32,218 nucleotides of DNA, taken from NCBI GenBank assembly GCA_026393855.1, contig JAPKZJ010000026.1, forward strand, positions 1 through 32,218, written 5' to 3'. Below the pieces are notes generated by a model that made no database searches, had not been told where the DNA came from, and saw only the letters and a list, made by a program, of their open reading frames with translations. Both the position numbers and the translations under genes were made by a program. This stretch comes from Candidatus Aminicenantes bacterium. GTDB lineage: Bacteria > Acidobacteriota > Aminicenantia > Aminicenantales > UBA4085. This document shows positions 10,143-18,356 of this stretch, piece by piece (the stretch's first letter is position 1; each line of letters begins with the position of its first letter).

Positions 10143-10487
10143 TCAGCGCTGGTCGCCGCGCAGGCGGGCCGCCTTGCCCTTGAGGGCCCGCAAGTAATAG
10201 AGCTTGGCCCGGCGGACTTTGGTCTGGCGGACGACCTCGATCTTCTTGATCGACCGGGAGTGCATCGGAAAGATGCGCTCGACTCCCACGCCGAAGGAGA
10301 TCTTGCGGACGGTGAAGGAGGAGTTCATCCCGGCGCCGCGCATGGCAATGATGTCGCCGAGGAAGATCTGGACCCGTTCCTTGTCGCCTTCCTTGATCAG
10401 GACGTGGACCTTGACGGTGTCCCCGACGGCGAAGGGGGTGAGGTCCTTCCGCATATACTTCTCTTCGACCATCTGCATCGTGTTCAT
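10143..10487 (-). CDS. rplS: Ribosomal protein L19
   Basis: A 114-residue L19 of the large ribosomal subunit, located at the interface with the 30S subunit. [35 protein letters not shown] and a C-terminal [19 protein letters not shown] are diagnostic. It overlaps the end of trmD by four bases (ATGA), with AAAGGAAC as ribosome-binding site inside trmD. Confidence 0.98.
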   Translation of the reverse strand: MNTMQMVEEKYMRKDLTPFAVGDTVKVHVLIKEGDKERVQIFLGDIIAMRGAGMNSSFTVRKISFGVGVERIFPMHSRSIKKIEVVRQTKVRRAKLYYLRALKGKAARLRGDQR

Positions 10488-11221
10488 GTTTCGTTCCTTT
10501 CCTTGCGGCCGGGGGCCAGAATATGTCGTTCTTCGGTCGTCAGGGGTTGGCGCGTCAGGAGGTCGGGACGGCGGCGGGCCGTCTTCTCCAGCGCTTTCCG
10601 CCGACGCCAGGTCTCGATTTTCTTATGATCGCCGGAGAACAGGACGGCGGGGACGGAGTGCCCGCGGAAAGTCCGGGGCCGGGTGTAATGCGGGAAATCC
10701 AGCCGGCTCCCGATGAACGAATCGTGCCGGACCGAAGCCGCCTTGCCGACGACCCCGGGCACGAAGCGCGACACCGAGTCCACCACGGCCATGGCCGGAA
10801 TCTCGCCCCCGGTCAGGACATAGTCGCCGATGGAGATCTCCTCCGTGGCCAAGTGCTCGCCGACGCGCTCGTCGACACCTTCGTACCGTCCGCAGATCAG
10901 GACGATCTGGTCCCGGGCGGCCATCTCCTCGGCCAGGCGGCCGTCGAAGGTCCGGCCCTGGGGCGAGAGGAGGTAGATGGGTGTCGCGGCCGAGGTGCGA
11001 ACGGCCTCGACGGCGGCGAAAAGGGGCTCGGGCTTGAAGACCATCCCTTCCTCGCCGCCGAACGGCCGGTCGTCGACCTGGCGGTGCTTGTCCGTCGTAT
11101 AGTCGCGCAAATCGTGCACCTTGACCTCGATCAGCCCTTTCTGGATCGCTTTCCGGACGACTCCCTCGGAGAAAACGCCCGAAAACATCTCGGGGAAGAT
11201 CGTGATTATATCAAATCTCAT
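10484..11221 (-). CDS. trmD: tRNA (guanine-37-N1)-methyltransferase
   Basis: A 245-residue SPOUT-class enzyme that uses S-adenosylmethionine to methylate G37 next to the anticodon, preventing +1 frameshifting. The trefoil-knot cofactor site is visible ([29 protein letters not shown]). [15 protein letters not shown] and the [10 protein letters not shown] block are family features. It starts inside the end of rimM (11-base overlap). Confidence 0.98.
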   Translation of the reverse strand: MRFDIITIFPEMFSGVFSEGVVRKAIQKGLIEVKVHDLRDYTTDKHRQVDDRPFGGEEGMVFKPEPLFAAVEAVRTSAATPIYLLSPQGRTFDGRLAEEMAARDQIVLICGRYEGVDERVGEHLATEEISIGDYVLTGGEIPAMAVVDSVSRFVPGVVGKAASVRHDSFIGSRLDFPHYTRPRTFRGHSVPAVLFSGDHKKIETWRRRKALEKTARRRPDLLTRQPLTTEERHILAPGRKERNET

Positions 11222-11719
11222 TCAAGTCCCATAGGCCGTCCGGCGGATCGATCACGATCCGCTTGGCGGCGGTTTCGATCACCGGGCAAACGGCGGAGGC
11301 CAGGGGCACCAAGGCCTCGCGGCCGTCGGCCCGCTGGACGACGAGGACGGCCGCGCCGCCGGCTTCCATGACCTCGGCAACGACGCCCCAGGCCTCGCCG
11401 CCGGAGGTCGCCACCCGGCAACCGACCAGGTCGGCGATATAGTGGCGGTCGGCCGCCGGGCTCGGCATGGCTTCTTCGGGGACGACGATCTCACAGCCGG
11501 CCAGGGCTTCAGCCTGCCCGATCGAGTCCACCCCGCGAAGCTTGAGAACCGAGCCTCCCGGCCGTTGGGTCAGGGATTCGACCCGGTATTCCCGGTCGAT
11601 CCCCCGGCGCCTCAGGAAAACGGCAAAAAAAAAGCCTCGGGCAGGTTCGTCTCGTCCAGGCGGATCTTCAGCTCGCCCGCCCGCCCCTGGCTGCGCAGAA
11701 CCGCCCCGATGATCTTCAA
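11211..11719 (-). CDS. rimM: Ribosome maturation factor RimM, interrupted by a -1 frameshift at T9
   Basis: RimM binds S19 and helps assemble the 30S head. The N-terminal domain starts at a TTG (11719; KIIGAVLRSQGRAGELKIRL), one base after khpA and preceded by AAAGG. The C-terminal PRC-barrel (DRHYIADLVGCRV, GREALVPL, DPPDGLWDL) is in another frame. The shift falls at nine consecutive T on the coding strand (11625-11633). The zero frame stops at TGA 11612-11614 after 35 codons. One added T gives a continuous protein of about 169 residues, the normal RimM length. In the zero frame the run ends T TTT TTG, a legitimate -1 slippery heptamer. Either a base is missing in the assembly, or expression needs slippage, or the gene is broken. 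Identity is secure; status is not. Confidence 0.88.
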
Positions 11720-11720
11720 A

Positions 11721-11957
11721 TCAGCCTTTCTCGATGATCTCGAGGTTGAAACGGCGCTTGGTCTTCATGCCCGCCGCGCCCAGGATGATGCGGATGGCCC
11801 GGGCGGTCCGGCCCTGCTTGCCGATGACCTTGCCGAGGTCCTCGGGAGCCACCTTCAGCTCGAGGATGGTCGTCTGCTCGCCGTCGAGAATGGAAACGGC
11901 GACTTTCTCGGGCTGATCGACGAGAGCTTTGGCGATAAGTTCGACGAGCTCCTTCAC
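11721..11957 (-). CDS. khpA: KH-domain RNA-binding protein KhpA
   Basis: A 78-residue single KH domain with the RNA-binding loop [13 protein letters not shown]. KhpA-type proteins bind RNA, often with KhpB, and affect cell division and envelope gene expression. The start is a GTG placed four bases after a perfect AGGAGGT. Position between rpsP and rimM is the classic one. Confidence 0.95.
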   Translation of the reverse strand: MKELVELIAKALVDQPEKVAVSILDGEQTTILELKVAPEDLGKVIGKQGRTARAIRIILGAAGMKTKRRFNLEIIEKG

Positions 11958-11985
11958 GGTGACCTCCTAAGGGTGCGAAACGGAA

Positions 11986-12237
11986 TTAGGCTTTTTTAGC
12001 CTTCTTCAGGGCTTTCGTCAGGAGGGACTGGACGGTCTCGGAGGGCTTGGCGCCCTTGGCGATCCAGGCCTGGGCCTTGGCCACGTCGATCTTCACTTCG
12101 GCCGGTTCGGTCGTCGGATTATAGGTTCCGATATACTCCTTGGCCCTGCTCTCGCGGGGCCGCTCGGAGTCCACCACCACGATCCGATAGGCGGGCCGGT
12201 TCTTGGAGCCGATACGAGTCAAACGCATAGACATCAT
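11986..12237 (-). CDS. rpsP: Ribosomal protein S16
   Basis: An 83-residue S16 of the small subunit. RLTRIGSKNRPAYRIVVVDS and the YIGTYNP motif are diagnostic. Three possible ATG starts are close together (12237, 12234 and 12228); family alignment favours 12228 (MRLTRIG), whereas the leader does not clearly choose. It is the first gene of the operon rpsP-khpA-rimM-trmD-rplS-rnhB-TPR and has a strong upstream promoter. Confidence 0.96.
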   Translation of the reverse strand: MMSMRLTRIGSKNRPAYRIVVVDSERPRESRAKEYIGTYNPTTEPAEVKIDVAKAQAWIAKGAKPSETVQSLLTKALKKAKKA

Positions 12238-12272
12238 GGGTAGTTAATCCATTCAATTGAAATAGGTTAGAG

Positions 12273-12301
12273 ATAATAGCGAAAAACGCCTCTCAAGTCA
12301 A
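12273..12301 (-). promoter_or_regulatory. Strong promoter of the rpsP operon
   Basis: Minus strand TTGACT (12296-12301), a 17-base spacer and TATTAT (12273-12278), each one base from consensus. An eight-T tract just upstream (12304-12311) could act as an UP element. Predicted transcription start is near 12266, with a leader of about 30 bases. Confidence 0.75.
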
Positions 12302-12303
12302 CG

Positions 12304-12326
12304 AAAAAAAAGGTCTTCTGAAGCCT
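12304..12326 (-). terminator. Possible weak intrinsic terminator (orphan)
   Basis: On the minus strand AAGGCTT, a short loop, AAGACCTT and a T8 tail. The stem is short with a bulge. No minus-strand gene lies directly upstream today, so it may be a relic of an earlier neighbour or simply an AT-rich upstream promoter element. Confidence 0.25.
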
Positions 12327-12364
12327 TGCGATCGCCAATATTTTCAGGCAGATAGAGCGGCGCT

Positions 12365-12391
12365 TTGACATTCCCGGGCCGAATTGATAAT
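12365..12391 (+). promoter_or_regulatory. Putative promoter for the SSS transporter, leaderless layout
   Basis: TTGACA (12365-12370), a short 15-base spacer and GATAAT (12386-12391). The GTG start at 12400 is eight bases after the -10, and no Shine-Dalgarno is present. Confidence 0.5.
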
Positions 12392-12399
12392 TTGGCCGG

Positions 12400-14133
12400 G
12401 TGGGAATTGCCGATTGGATCGTTCTGGCCGCCCTGTGCCTGCTCTCTCTGGGCGTGGGCCTGTTTTTCACCCGCCGGGCCGGCCGCGACGGAGCCTCCGG
12501 CTATTTCACCGGCAACCGCAGCCTCCCCTGGTGGGCCATCGGGCTGTCCAACACCGCCACTTATCAATCCGGCAACGGCGGCTTCATCATGCTCATCCTG
12601 GTCTTTGGGCTGGCGGGCAATTGGATGTGGTGGGCCTCCTGGGTCGTCTGGATGCCTCTCGTGGCCGTCGTCTGGGCCGGGATGTGGCGGCGGATGGGTG
12701 TCGTCACGACGGCCGAGCTCATCACCCTCCGCTACGGCGGGCGGCCGGCCGTCATCGCCCGTCGGCTTTACGCCTTCCTGCTGTTCGCCTACGCGATCAT
12801 CATCATCGCCTACATCACGGGGTTCTTCGCCAAGACGGTGGCCCCGCTTCTGCCGCTTTCCGAGATTCAGATCCTACTTCTCTTCGGCGGGGTAACGGCC
12901 TTGTACACCGTCTTCGGCGGCCTGGCCGGCGTCGTGTTCACCGACGTCGTCCAGTTCGGCATCCTACTCGCAGGGAGCCTGGCCTTCTTCTTCCTGACCG
13001 TGCCGCAGCATGGCGGCTGGGCGGCCGTCATCGACCGGGTCCGGATGATCCGGCCCGCCGGCCTGCAACAGATTCCTCCGACGCCGCTCATCCCGGCCCT
13101 GACCCTGGCCATGCTGGTGGTGCAGGGGCTTTTCTACGCCGGCTCGCCCACCGCCGGCGAGGGCATGACCGCCCAGCGGTTCATGGGCGCCAAGAACGAG
13201 AAGCACGCCATCGGCGGCCAGCTCTTCAACTCCTTTCTGGCCTTATCGCTGCGGACCATCCCCCTCATCGGGCTGGGAGTCGTCGCACTATCGCTCTTCT
13301 GGACCAAGGACTTGGTCGGCCAGGTCGGCCCCGTCCCGGCGGGCGCGAAGCTGTTGGCCGATCCGGCCCATGCCTGGGGCGAGCTCATCCGAGCCACTCG
13401 CCTGCCGGCCGGATTCATCGGCGTCCTGGTGGCTTCGGAAGCCGCCGCCTTCATGTCGACGCTGAGCTCGCTCATCAACTGGGGCTCGAGCCTGGTCATC
13501 AACGATTTCTACCGGCCGCAGCGCCCTGCCGATCCACCGCGCCGGCAGGTATTGGTCAGCCGAATGACGACCCTGGTCCTTTTCGTCGTGGCCGCAGTCG
13601 TGGCCGTCCTGTTCGTCGAGGGCATGGTCAGCTGGTTCCTGTTCATCAATTCGGTCATGGTCGTCTTCATCCTGCCGCTGTCGTGGTTTCGCTTCTTCTG
13701 GTGGCGGTTCAACGTCTGGGGCGAGATCGCGGCCATCGTCTTGGGCTTGCCCTTATCCGTCCTGCTCTGGTTCGGCCTGGGCTTCCAGCACAAGCCCTTC
13801 TGGCAGGGGACGGGCCTGCTGTTTCTGGTCAGCCTCGTCGTGCTGATCGGAGTGACCCTGCTCACGCCCGCCGAGAAGACGGAGACGCTGGTCGCCTTCT
13901 ACGAGCGCTGCCGCCCGCCGGGGCGTTGGAAAGGCATCCGCGAAAAAGCCCGGGAGGGCACGATCGCGCCGAAAACGGGCCGGCTCGTCGCCGACGGCTT
14001 GATCGGGATCGGCGCCTGCCTCGGCCTGGTCGTGGCGACCAATGCCGTGTTCGCGGGATCCTGGGGCTTGCTCGCCGCAGGCGCGGCGGGCGCGGGCCTG
14101 TTCGGCGCGGCCTTGATCCGGCGGGTTCTTTAA
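12400..14133 (+). CDS. Sodium:solute symporter (SSS family)
   Basis: A 577-residue integral membrane transporter of the sodium/solute symporter family, which couples sodium entry to uptake of sugars, sialic acids, amino acids or vitamins. About 14 hydrophobic spans are visible. The N-terminal pattern YFTGNRSLPWWAIGLSN and the central GGLAGVVFTDVVQF and SAINW-like segment (STLSSLINWGSSL) are family signatures. The GTG start at 12400 follows a promoter directly. The next gene, an exported GH84-ARH fusion, begins 50 bases later on the same strand, so the substrate is plausibly a sugar freed by it; this is inference. Confidence 0.88.
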   Translation: MGIADWIVLAALCLLSLGVGLFFTRRAGRDGASGYFTGNRSLPWWAIGLSNTATYQSGNGGFIMLILVFGLAGNWMWWASWVVWMPLVAVVWAGMWRRMGVVTTAELITLRYGGRPAVIARRLYAFLLFAYAIIIIAYITGFFAKTVAPLLPLSEIQILLLFGGVTALYTVFGGLAGVVFTDVVQFGILLAGSLAFFFLTVPQHGGWAAVIDRVRMIRPAGLQQIPPTPLIPALTLAMLVVQGLFYAGSPTAGEGMTAQRFMGAKNEKHAIGGQLFNSFLALSLRTIPLIGLGVVALSLFWTKDLVGQVGPVPAGAKLLADPAHAWGELIRATRLPAGFIGVLVASEAAAFMSTLSSLINWGSSLVINDFYRPQRPADPPRRQVLVSRMTTLVLFVVAAVVAVLFVEGMVSWFLFINSVMVVFILPLSWFRFFWWRFNVWGEIAAIVLGLPLSVLLWFGLGFQHKPFWQGTGLLFLVSLVVLIGVTLLTPAEKTETLVAFYERCRPPGRWKGIREKAREGTIAPKTGRLVADGLIGIGACLGLVVATNAVFAGSWGLLAAGAAGAGLFGAALIRRVL

Positions 14134-14182
14134 AGGCGACAGGGGGAATCCGGCGGCCGCGAGCGCGGCCTGGAGGAGAGCG

Positions 14183-17002
14183 ATGCGAAAAATAACCATA
14201 ACGGCGGTCCTCGTCATTCTGGTTGTCGGCGCCCTCGTCGTCGTCGCGGGCGTCAACGCGGCGATCCCCGCGCCTTTGGCGGCGGCGGCAAAAATTCAGG
14301 CCGCCCCCGTCGCGGTCCCCTATCGGGTGACCATTCCGGAAAACCCCCTGCCGTTCCCGACTCCGCTTCCCGCGGGGCAGGCCGAGCCGCGGTTCAAGAT
14401 CCGGGGCACGAAGGGCTGGGCCTGGAGCTTCGATCAATATCTGGCCGAGATTCCGACCCTGCGGCAGGGCCGGATGAATTTTCTGATGAGCTGCTACACC
14501 AGCGTCTTCAGCGACCGAGAGAAGCTCGTGAACCGCTGGCGAGAGCCGTTTTCGGAGGAAACGAAGCGGGGCCTGGCCGCCGTCGCCCAAGCCTGTCGCG
14601 ACAACGGGATCACCTTTTGCTTCTCCTTCCATCCGGCGCTTTTCACCGACAGCCCCCTGCGTCTGGACAGCGCCGAAGACTTCGAGATTCTTTGGTCCCG
14701 CTTCGCCTGGGTCCAAGGCCTGGGCGTGCGCTGGTTCAGCCTGTCGTATGACGACATCGACGTCAAGGGCAAGACGCCGGCCGAGCTCGGAGCGGGCCAT
14801 GCCGGCTTGGCCGACAAGCTCGGGCAGAGGCTCCGGGTCAAGGATCCGGGAGCGCAGCTGATCTTCTGCCCGACGTATTATTGGGGCCGGGGCGACGCCG
14901 GCGACGCCAAGGCCTACCTCGAAGCCCTCGGCCGAAGCCTCGACCCGGATATTTTTCTGTTCTGGACGGGAGACGCGGTCGTCACCCCGCGCATCACCCG
15001 GGCGGCGGCCGAATCGTTTAAAAAGGCGGTCCGCCACAAGCTTATCCTCTGGGACAACTACCCGGTCAACGACCGAACCGGGGCCCTGCACCTCGGCCCG
15101 CTTGTCGGCCGCGATCCCGACCTGGACGAAGTCGTGGACGGGTACATGGCCAACCCGCTTTCCCCTCAGAACGAGATCAACCGCATCCCGCTCCTGACCT
15201 GCGCTGATTACGCATACAACCCGCGGGCCTATGATCCCGCCCGCTCCATCGGGCAGGCCGTCGCCCTGCAGGATCCATCGCCCGCGCGCCGCCAGACGCT
15301 GGCCGACTTGGTCGGCATCTACCCGGGGAATCTTCTTTCGGGCAGCAGCTCCACGGCTTACAACTGCGCCGTTGAAACGATGGCGGCCCGCCTGAAAGGG
15401 CCTGGCGGCTCGGACGCCGGAGCGTCCTTTCTGGCTTCGGTCAAGGACGTCGCGCACCGGCTGGAGGTAGAATTCCCGGGCCGCTATGCCGAAACGAAAA
15501 AGACGATCGCCGCCCACATCGGCCTGATGAGGAAGATGACGGTGCCGCCCGCCGGGAAGACGGTCTCGCTTTCCAAGGCCGCCCTCCTGGACAAGATCCG
15601 CGGCGGCTGGGCCGGTCAGACGATCGGCTGCACCTACGGCGGCCCGACCGAGTTCCGCTACCAGGGGACGTTCATCCCCGACGGCCAGCCGATCCCTTGG
15701 GACGACGGGGCCATGGCCCGGGCTTTCCGCGACTCGCCCGGCCTTTACGACGACGTCTACATGGACCTGACCTTCGTCAAGGTCCTGGACAAGGAGGGGC
15801 TCGGGGCCAAGGCCGAGGCCTTCGCCAAAGCTTTCGCCGAAGCGCCTTACCCCCTTTGGCACGCCAACCAGATGGCCCGCTCCAACATCCTGCGCGGCCT
15901 GCTGCCACCGCGCTCCGGCCATTGGCTGGACAATCCCCACGCCGACGACATCGACTTCCAGATCGAGGCGGATTTCGCCGGCCTGATGGCGCCCGGCCTG
16001 CCCAACGCAGCGGCGGAGATCTGCGACCGGGTCGGCCACATCATGAATTACGGCGACGGCTGGTACGGCGGGGTCTATATCGCCGAGATGCTGGCGCTGG
16101 CCTTCGGCGAGACGGACATCCCGACGATCGCCGAGAAAGCCCTGCGGGCCATCCCGGCCCAGAGCGATTTCGCTCGGGCCATGCGCGACGTGATCGCGGG
16201 CTGGCGCGAGAACCCGGCGGACTGGCGGGCGAACTGGTTCAAGATCCAGCGCCGCTACGGCGACGAGGTCGGATGCCCCGAAGGCGTCTTCTCTCCCTTC
16301 GACATCGACGCCAAGATCAACGCGGCCTGGGTCCTGATCGGCCTTCTCTACGGCGGGGGCGATTTCGGCCGGACGCTGGACATCGCCGCCCGCTGCGGCG
16401 ACGACTCCGATTGCAACCCGGCCTCGGCCGGCGGGATCCTTGGGGTCCTCTACGGGCTGAGCGGCATCCCTGATCGATGGAAAGCCGGGCTGGCCGCGGT
16501 CGAGGACATCGCCTTCCCCTACGTCGGGATTTCCCTCCGCCAGGCGGCCGACATGTCCTTCCGGCAGGCCCTGGCCATGGTGGCGAAGGCCGGCGGGCGG
16601 ACCGACGGGGATGCCGTATCGATCTCGACCCAGGAGCCCACCGAAGTGCCGCTCGAGATTTCGTTCGCCGGCTTGCGGCCCCTCGAGCGCCGCCCGATCA
16701 ACCGCGATCTGCGGGCGGAGTACGCCTTCGAGTTCGCGGGGAAGGGATTCGCCGTGAACGGCGGGACCCGGATCGGCGAGGCGGGGCCGGCGGAATTGCG
16801 GGTCGAAGTCTGGATCGACGAGAAGCGGCGGGAAACAGCCGTCCTGCCGACGAACGACCATGACCGCCGGGACACACCGTTTTGGGCCTACGATCTCGCG
16901 GATGGCCGCCATACGGTCCGGCTCGTCCTGATCAATCCGGCCGAGAAGGCAAGCGTTCGGCTGGACAGCCTGATCGTCTATGGCGCGGCGGATCGCCGTT
17001 GA
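14183..17002 (+). CDS. Exported fusion: GH84-like hexosaminidase plus ADP-ribosylglycohydrolase-like domain
   Basis: A 939-residue protein with an N-terminal hydrophobic signal or anchor (residues 5-27). Residues about 70-350 resemble GH84 beta-N-acetylglucosaminidases (KLVNRWREPF; an FSLSYDDID strand with the candidate catalytic pair D190-D191). From about 460 to 790 it matches the ADP-ribosylglycohydrolase fold (KIRGGWAGQTIGCTYGG, LYDDVYMD with D523-D524, CGDDSDCNPASAGG with D740, D741 and D743), the acidic residues expected to hold metal. A beta-rich C-terminal domain (826-939) looks like a carbohydrate-binding module. The start follows GGAGGAG, itself after a GGCCGC/GCGGCC hairpin at 14155-14170. 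Export makes ADP-ribose an unlikely substrate, so the second domain may cleave another glycoside. Domain calls are by motif only. Confidence 0.8.
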   Translation: MRKITITAVLVILVVGALVVVAGVNAAIPAPLAAAAKIQAAPVAVPYRVTIPENPLPFPTPLPAGQAEPRFKIRGTKGWAWSFDQYLAEIPTLRQGRMNFLMSCYTSVFSDREKLVNRWREPFSEETKRGLAAVAQACRDNGITFCFSFHPALFTDSPLRLDSAEDFEILWSRFAWVQGLGVRWFSLSYDDIDVKGKTPAELGAGHAGLADKLGQRLRVKDPGAQLIFCPTYYWGRGDAGDAKAYLEALGRSLDPDIFLFWTGDAVVTPRITRAAAESFKKAVRHKLILWDNYPVNDRTGALHLGPLVGRDPDLDEVVDGYMANPLSPQNEINRIPLLTCADYAYNPRAYDPARSIGQAVALQDPSPARRQTLADLVGIYPGNLLSGSSSTAYNCAVETMAARLKGPGGSDAGASFLASVKDVAHRLEVEFPGRYAETKKTIAAHIGLMRKMTVPPAGKTVSLSKAALLDKIRGGWAGQTIGCTYGGPTEFRYQGTFIPDGQPIPWDDGAMARAFRDSPGLYDDVYMDLTFVKVLDKEGLGAKAEAFAKAFAEAPYPLWHANQMARSNILRGLLPPRSGHWLDNPHADDIDFQIEADFAGLMAPGLPNAAAEICDRVGHIMNYGDGWYGGVYIAEMLALAFGETDIPTIAEKALRAIPAQSDFARAMRDVIAGWRENPADWRANWFKIQRRYGDEVGCPEGVFSPFDIDAKINAAWVLIGLLYGGGDFGRTLDIAARCGDDSDCNPASAGGILGVLYGLSGIPDRWKAGLAAVEDIAFPYVGISLRQAADMSFRQALAMVAKAGGRTDGDAVSISTQEPTEVPLEISFAGLRPLERRPINRDLRAEYAFEFAGKGFAVNGGTRIGEAGPAELRVEVWIDEKRRETAVLPTNDHDRRDTPFWAYDLADGRHTVRLVLINPAEKASVRLDSLIVYGAADRR

Positions 17003-17034
17003 CCGGGGCGCGGACGTGGAACATAATAAACCCT

Positions 17035-17098
17035 GTTAATACTGAGCGGTGCGTATTACCCCGGTTTAAAATCGGGGTTTCAGCGCCGCGAACGTATG
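17035..17098 (+). repeat. Structured intergenic repeat, copy B
   Basis: Second copy of the element at 3537-3602. Outer stem GCGGTGC (17046-17052) pairs with GCGCCGC (17083-17089) using one G-U pair; inner stem CCCCGGTTT (17059-17067) pairs with AAATCGGGG (17069-17077), again with one G-U pair. The 36-base hairpin insertion of copy A is absent. Similarity continues weakly to the ATG of the CoA-binding gene at 17125, so here the element forms that gene's leader. Confidence 0.7.
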
Positions 17099-17124
17099 AG
17101 CGCGCAGCCGGAAAACGACCGCCC

Positions 17125-17535
17125 ATGACGACGACCGACGCCATCGATGAAATCCTTGGGAGCCGCGTCTTCGCCGTCGTCGGCGCTTCGCGCGACGGGC
17201 GCAAGTACGGTTCCATCGTCTTCGCCGACCTCCTGGACAAGGGCTACCGGGCTTATCCGGTCAATCCCCATGCATCCGAGATCCTGGGCCGCCGCGCCTA
17301 CCCGACGATCGCCTCCCTTCCCGCCGACGTCGAAGCCCTGGTCCTGGTGATGCCGCCGGTGCGATCCGAACAGGCCGTCCAAGAGGCCCTGGCCGCGGGC
17401 ATCCGCCGCGTCTGGATGCAGCCGGGAGCGGAGTCGGCGGCCGCCGTCGCGTTCTGCGCCGGGAACGGCATCACCGTCGTCAGCGGAGTCTGCCTGATGA
17501 TGCAGGCCCTCAAAGCGGATTGCGGTCAAGGCTAG
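17125..17535 (+). CDS. CoA-binding domain protein (YccU-like)
   Basis: A 136-residue Rossmann-type domain protein. The start at 17125 is chosen because the family signature begins soon after it (SRVFAVVGASRDGRKYGS); the open frame upstream only runs through the repeat. GYRAYPVNP, a glycine-rich nucleotide loop and the WMQPGAES block match the CoA-binding/succinyl-CoA synthetase-alpha-like family. The ligand is probably CoA or a nucleotide; the physiological role is unknown. It is followed closely by the GATase-like gene. Confidence 0.85.
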   Translation: MTTTDAIDEILGSRVFAVVGASRDGRKYGSIVFADLLDKGYRAYPVNPHASEILGRRAYPTIASLPADVEALVLVMPPVRSEQAVQEALAAGIRRVWMQPGAESAAAVAFCAGNGITVVSGVCLMMQALKADCGQG

Positions 17536-17549
17536 AAAGGAGCACAAAC

Positions 17550-18356
17550 ATGGCCAAGGTCTATTATGTCGGCGATTGGGCAGTGATGACGGGACCGGTC
17601 TTCGCCGAGACGCCGTTCTTCCATTCCCCGAAGGGCCTGGACATCTTTAATTACGGCGTCTGGCTGAAGGATGCCCTGGAGTCGACGGGCGAGCACCAGG
17701 TCGCTTCCATCCCGAGCTGGGACTTCTATAATCGATTGGGGCCCGGCGACTACGAGAAGATCCTGGACGAATATGACGTCTTCATCTTCAGCGACGTGGA
17801 CGCCAAGCTCTTCCAACTGGCCCCCAATTTCTTCGATCGCTCCAAGTTCGGCCGCAAGCCGCTCGTTTTCCCCGACCGCCTGCGGTTGACTCTGGAAGCG
17901 GTCAAAGCCGGCAAGGGGCTGATGCTTCTGGGCGGCTGGTATTCCTTCAACGGGGAGCTGGGCAAGGGCGGCTGGGGGCGCACGCTCCTCAAGAATCTCC
18001 TGCCGGTCCGCTGCCTGGACTACGAGGACCTAGTCGAATCGACGGAGGGCTATGCGCCGTTGGCGACGCCGGCCGGACGGACGTTCTTCCGGGGAATCAA
18101 CCTGGGCTCGATGCCGCCGCTCCTGGGGTATAACAAGACCGTTCCGATCAAAGACGGCCGCGTCCTGCTCAAAGTCAAGGAGACGGGCGACCCGTTGGTA
18201 GCCGTCCGGGAATTCGGCCAGGGCCGCGTCCTGGCCTACACGTCGGACCCCGCCCCCCACTGGGGCTGCAACTTCGTCTATTGGGACGGCTATCCGGCTT
18301 TCTGGCTGACCTGCCTCGACTACGTGATCAAGGCCGGTCCCAAGCGCTGGGTGTGA
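17550..18356 (+). CDS. Glutamine-amidotransferase-like protein (DUF1355/PF07090 type)
   Basis: A 268-residue cytoplasmic protein starting at ATG 17550 behind AAAGGAG. The fold appears to be the flavodoxin-like class-I GATase type: YYVGDWAVMTGP at the start, YDVFIFSDVDA, GKGLMLLGGWYSF where a catalytic nucleophile elbow would lie (no Cys there), and the ending GRVLAYTSDPAPHWG typical of PF07090. Lack of a nucleophilic Cys suggests a non-amidotransferase role. Its stop overlaps the next start by one base (TGATG). Confidence 0.75.
   Translation: MAKVYYVGDWAVMTGPVFAETPFFHSPKGLDIFNYGVWLKDALESTGEHQVASIPSWDFYNRLGPGDYEKILDEYDVFIFSDVDAKLFQLAPNFFDRSKFGRKPLVFPDRLRLTLEAVKAGKGLMLLGGWYSFNGELGKGGWGRTLLKNLLPVRCLDYEDLVESTEGYAPLATPAGRTFFRGINLGSMPPLLGYNKTVPIKDGRVLLKVKETGDPLVAVREFGQGRVLAYTSDPAPHWGCNFVYWDGYPAFWLTCLDYVIKAGPKRWV

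Noticed and set aside
13862-16912. A 1016-codon open frame on the minus strand
   Set aside because: It is antisense to the SSS transporter end and the GH84-ARH fusion, follows their wobble positions, lacks recognisable motifs and is a by-product of high GC.
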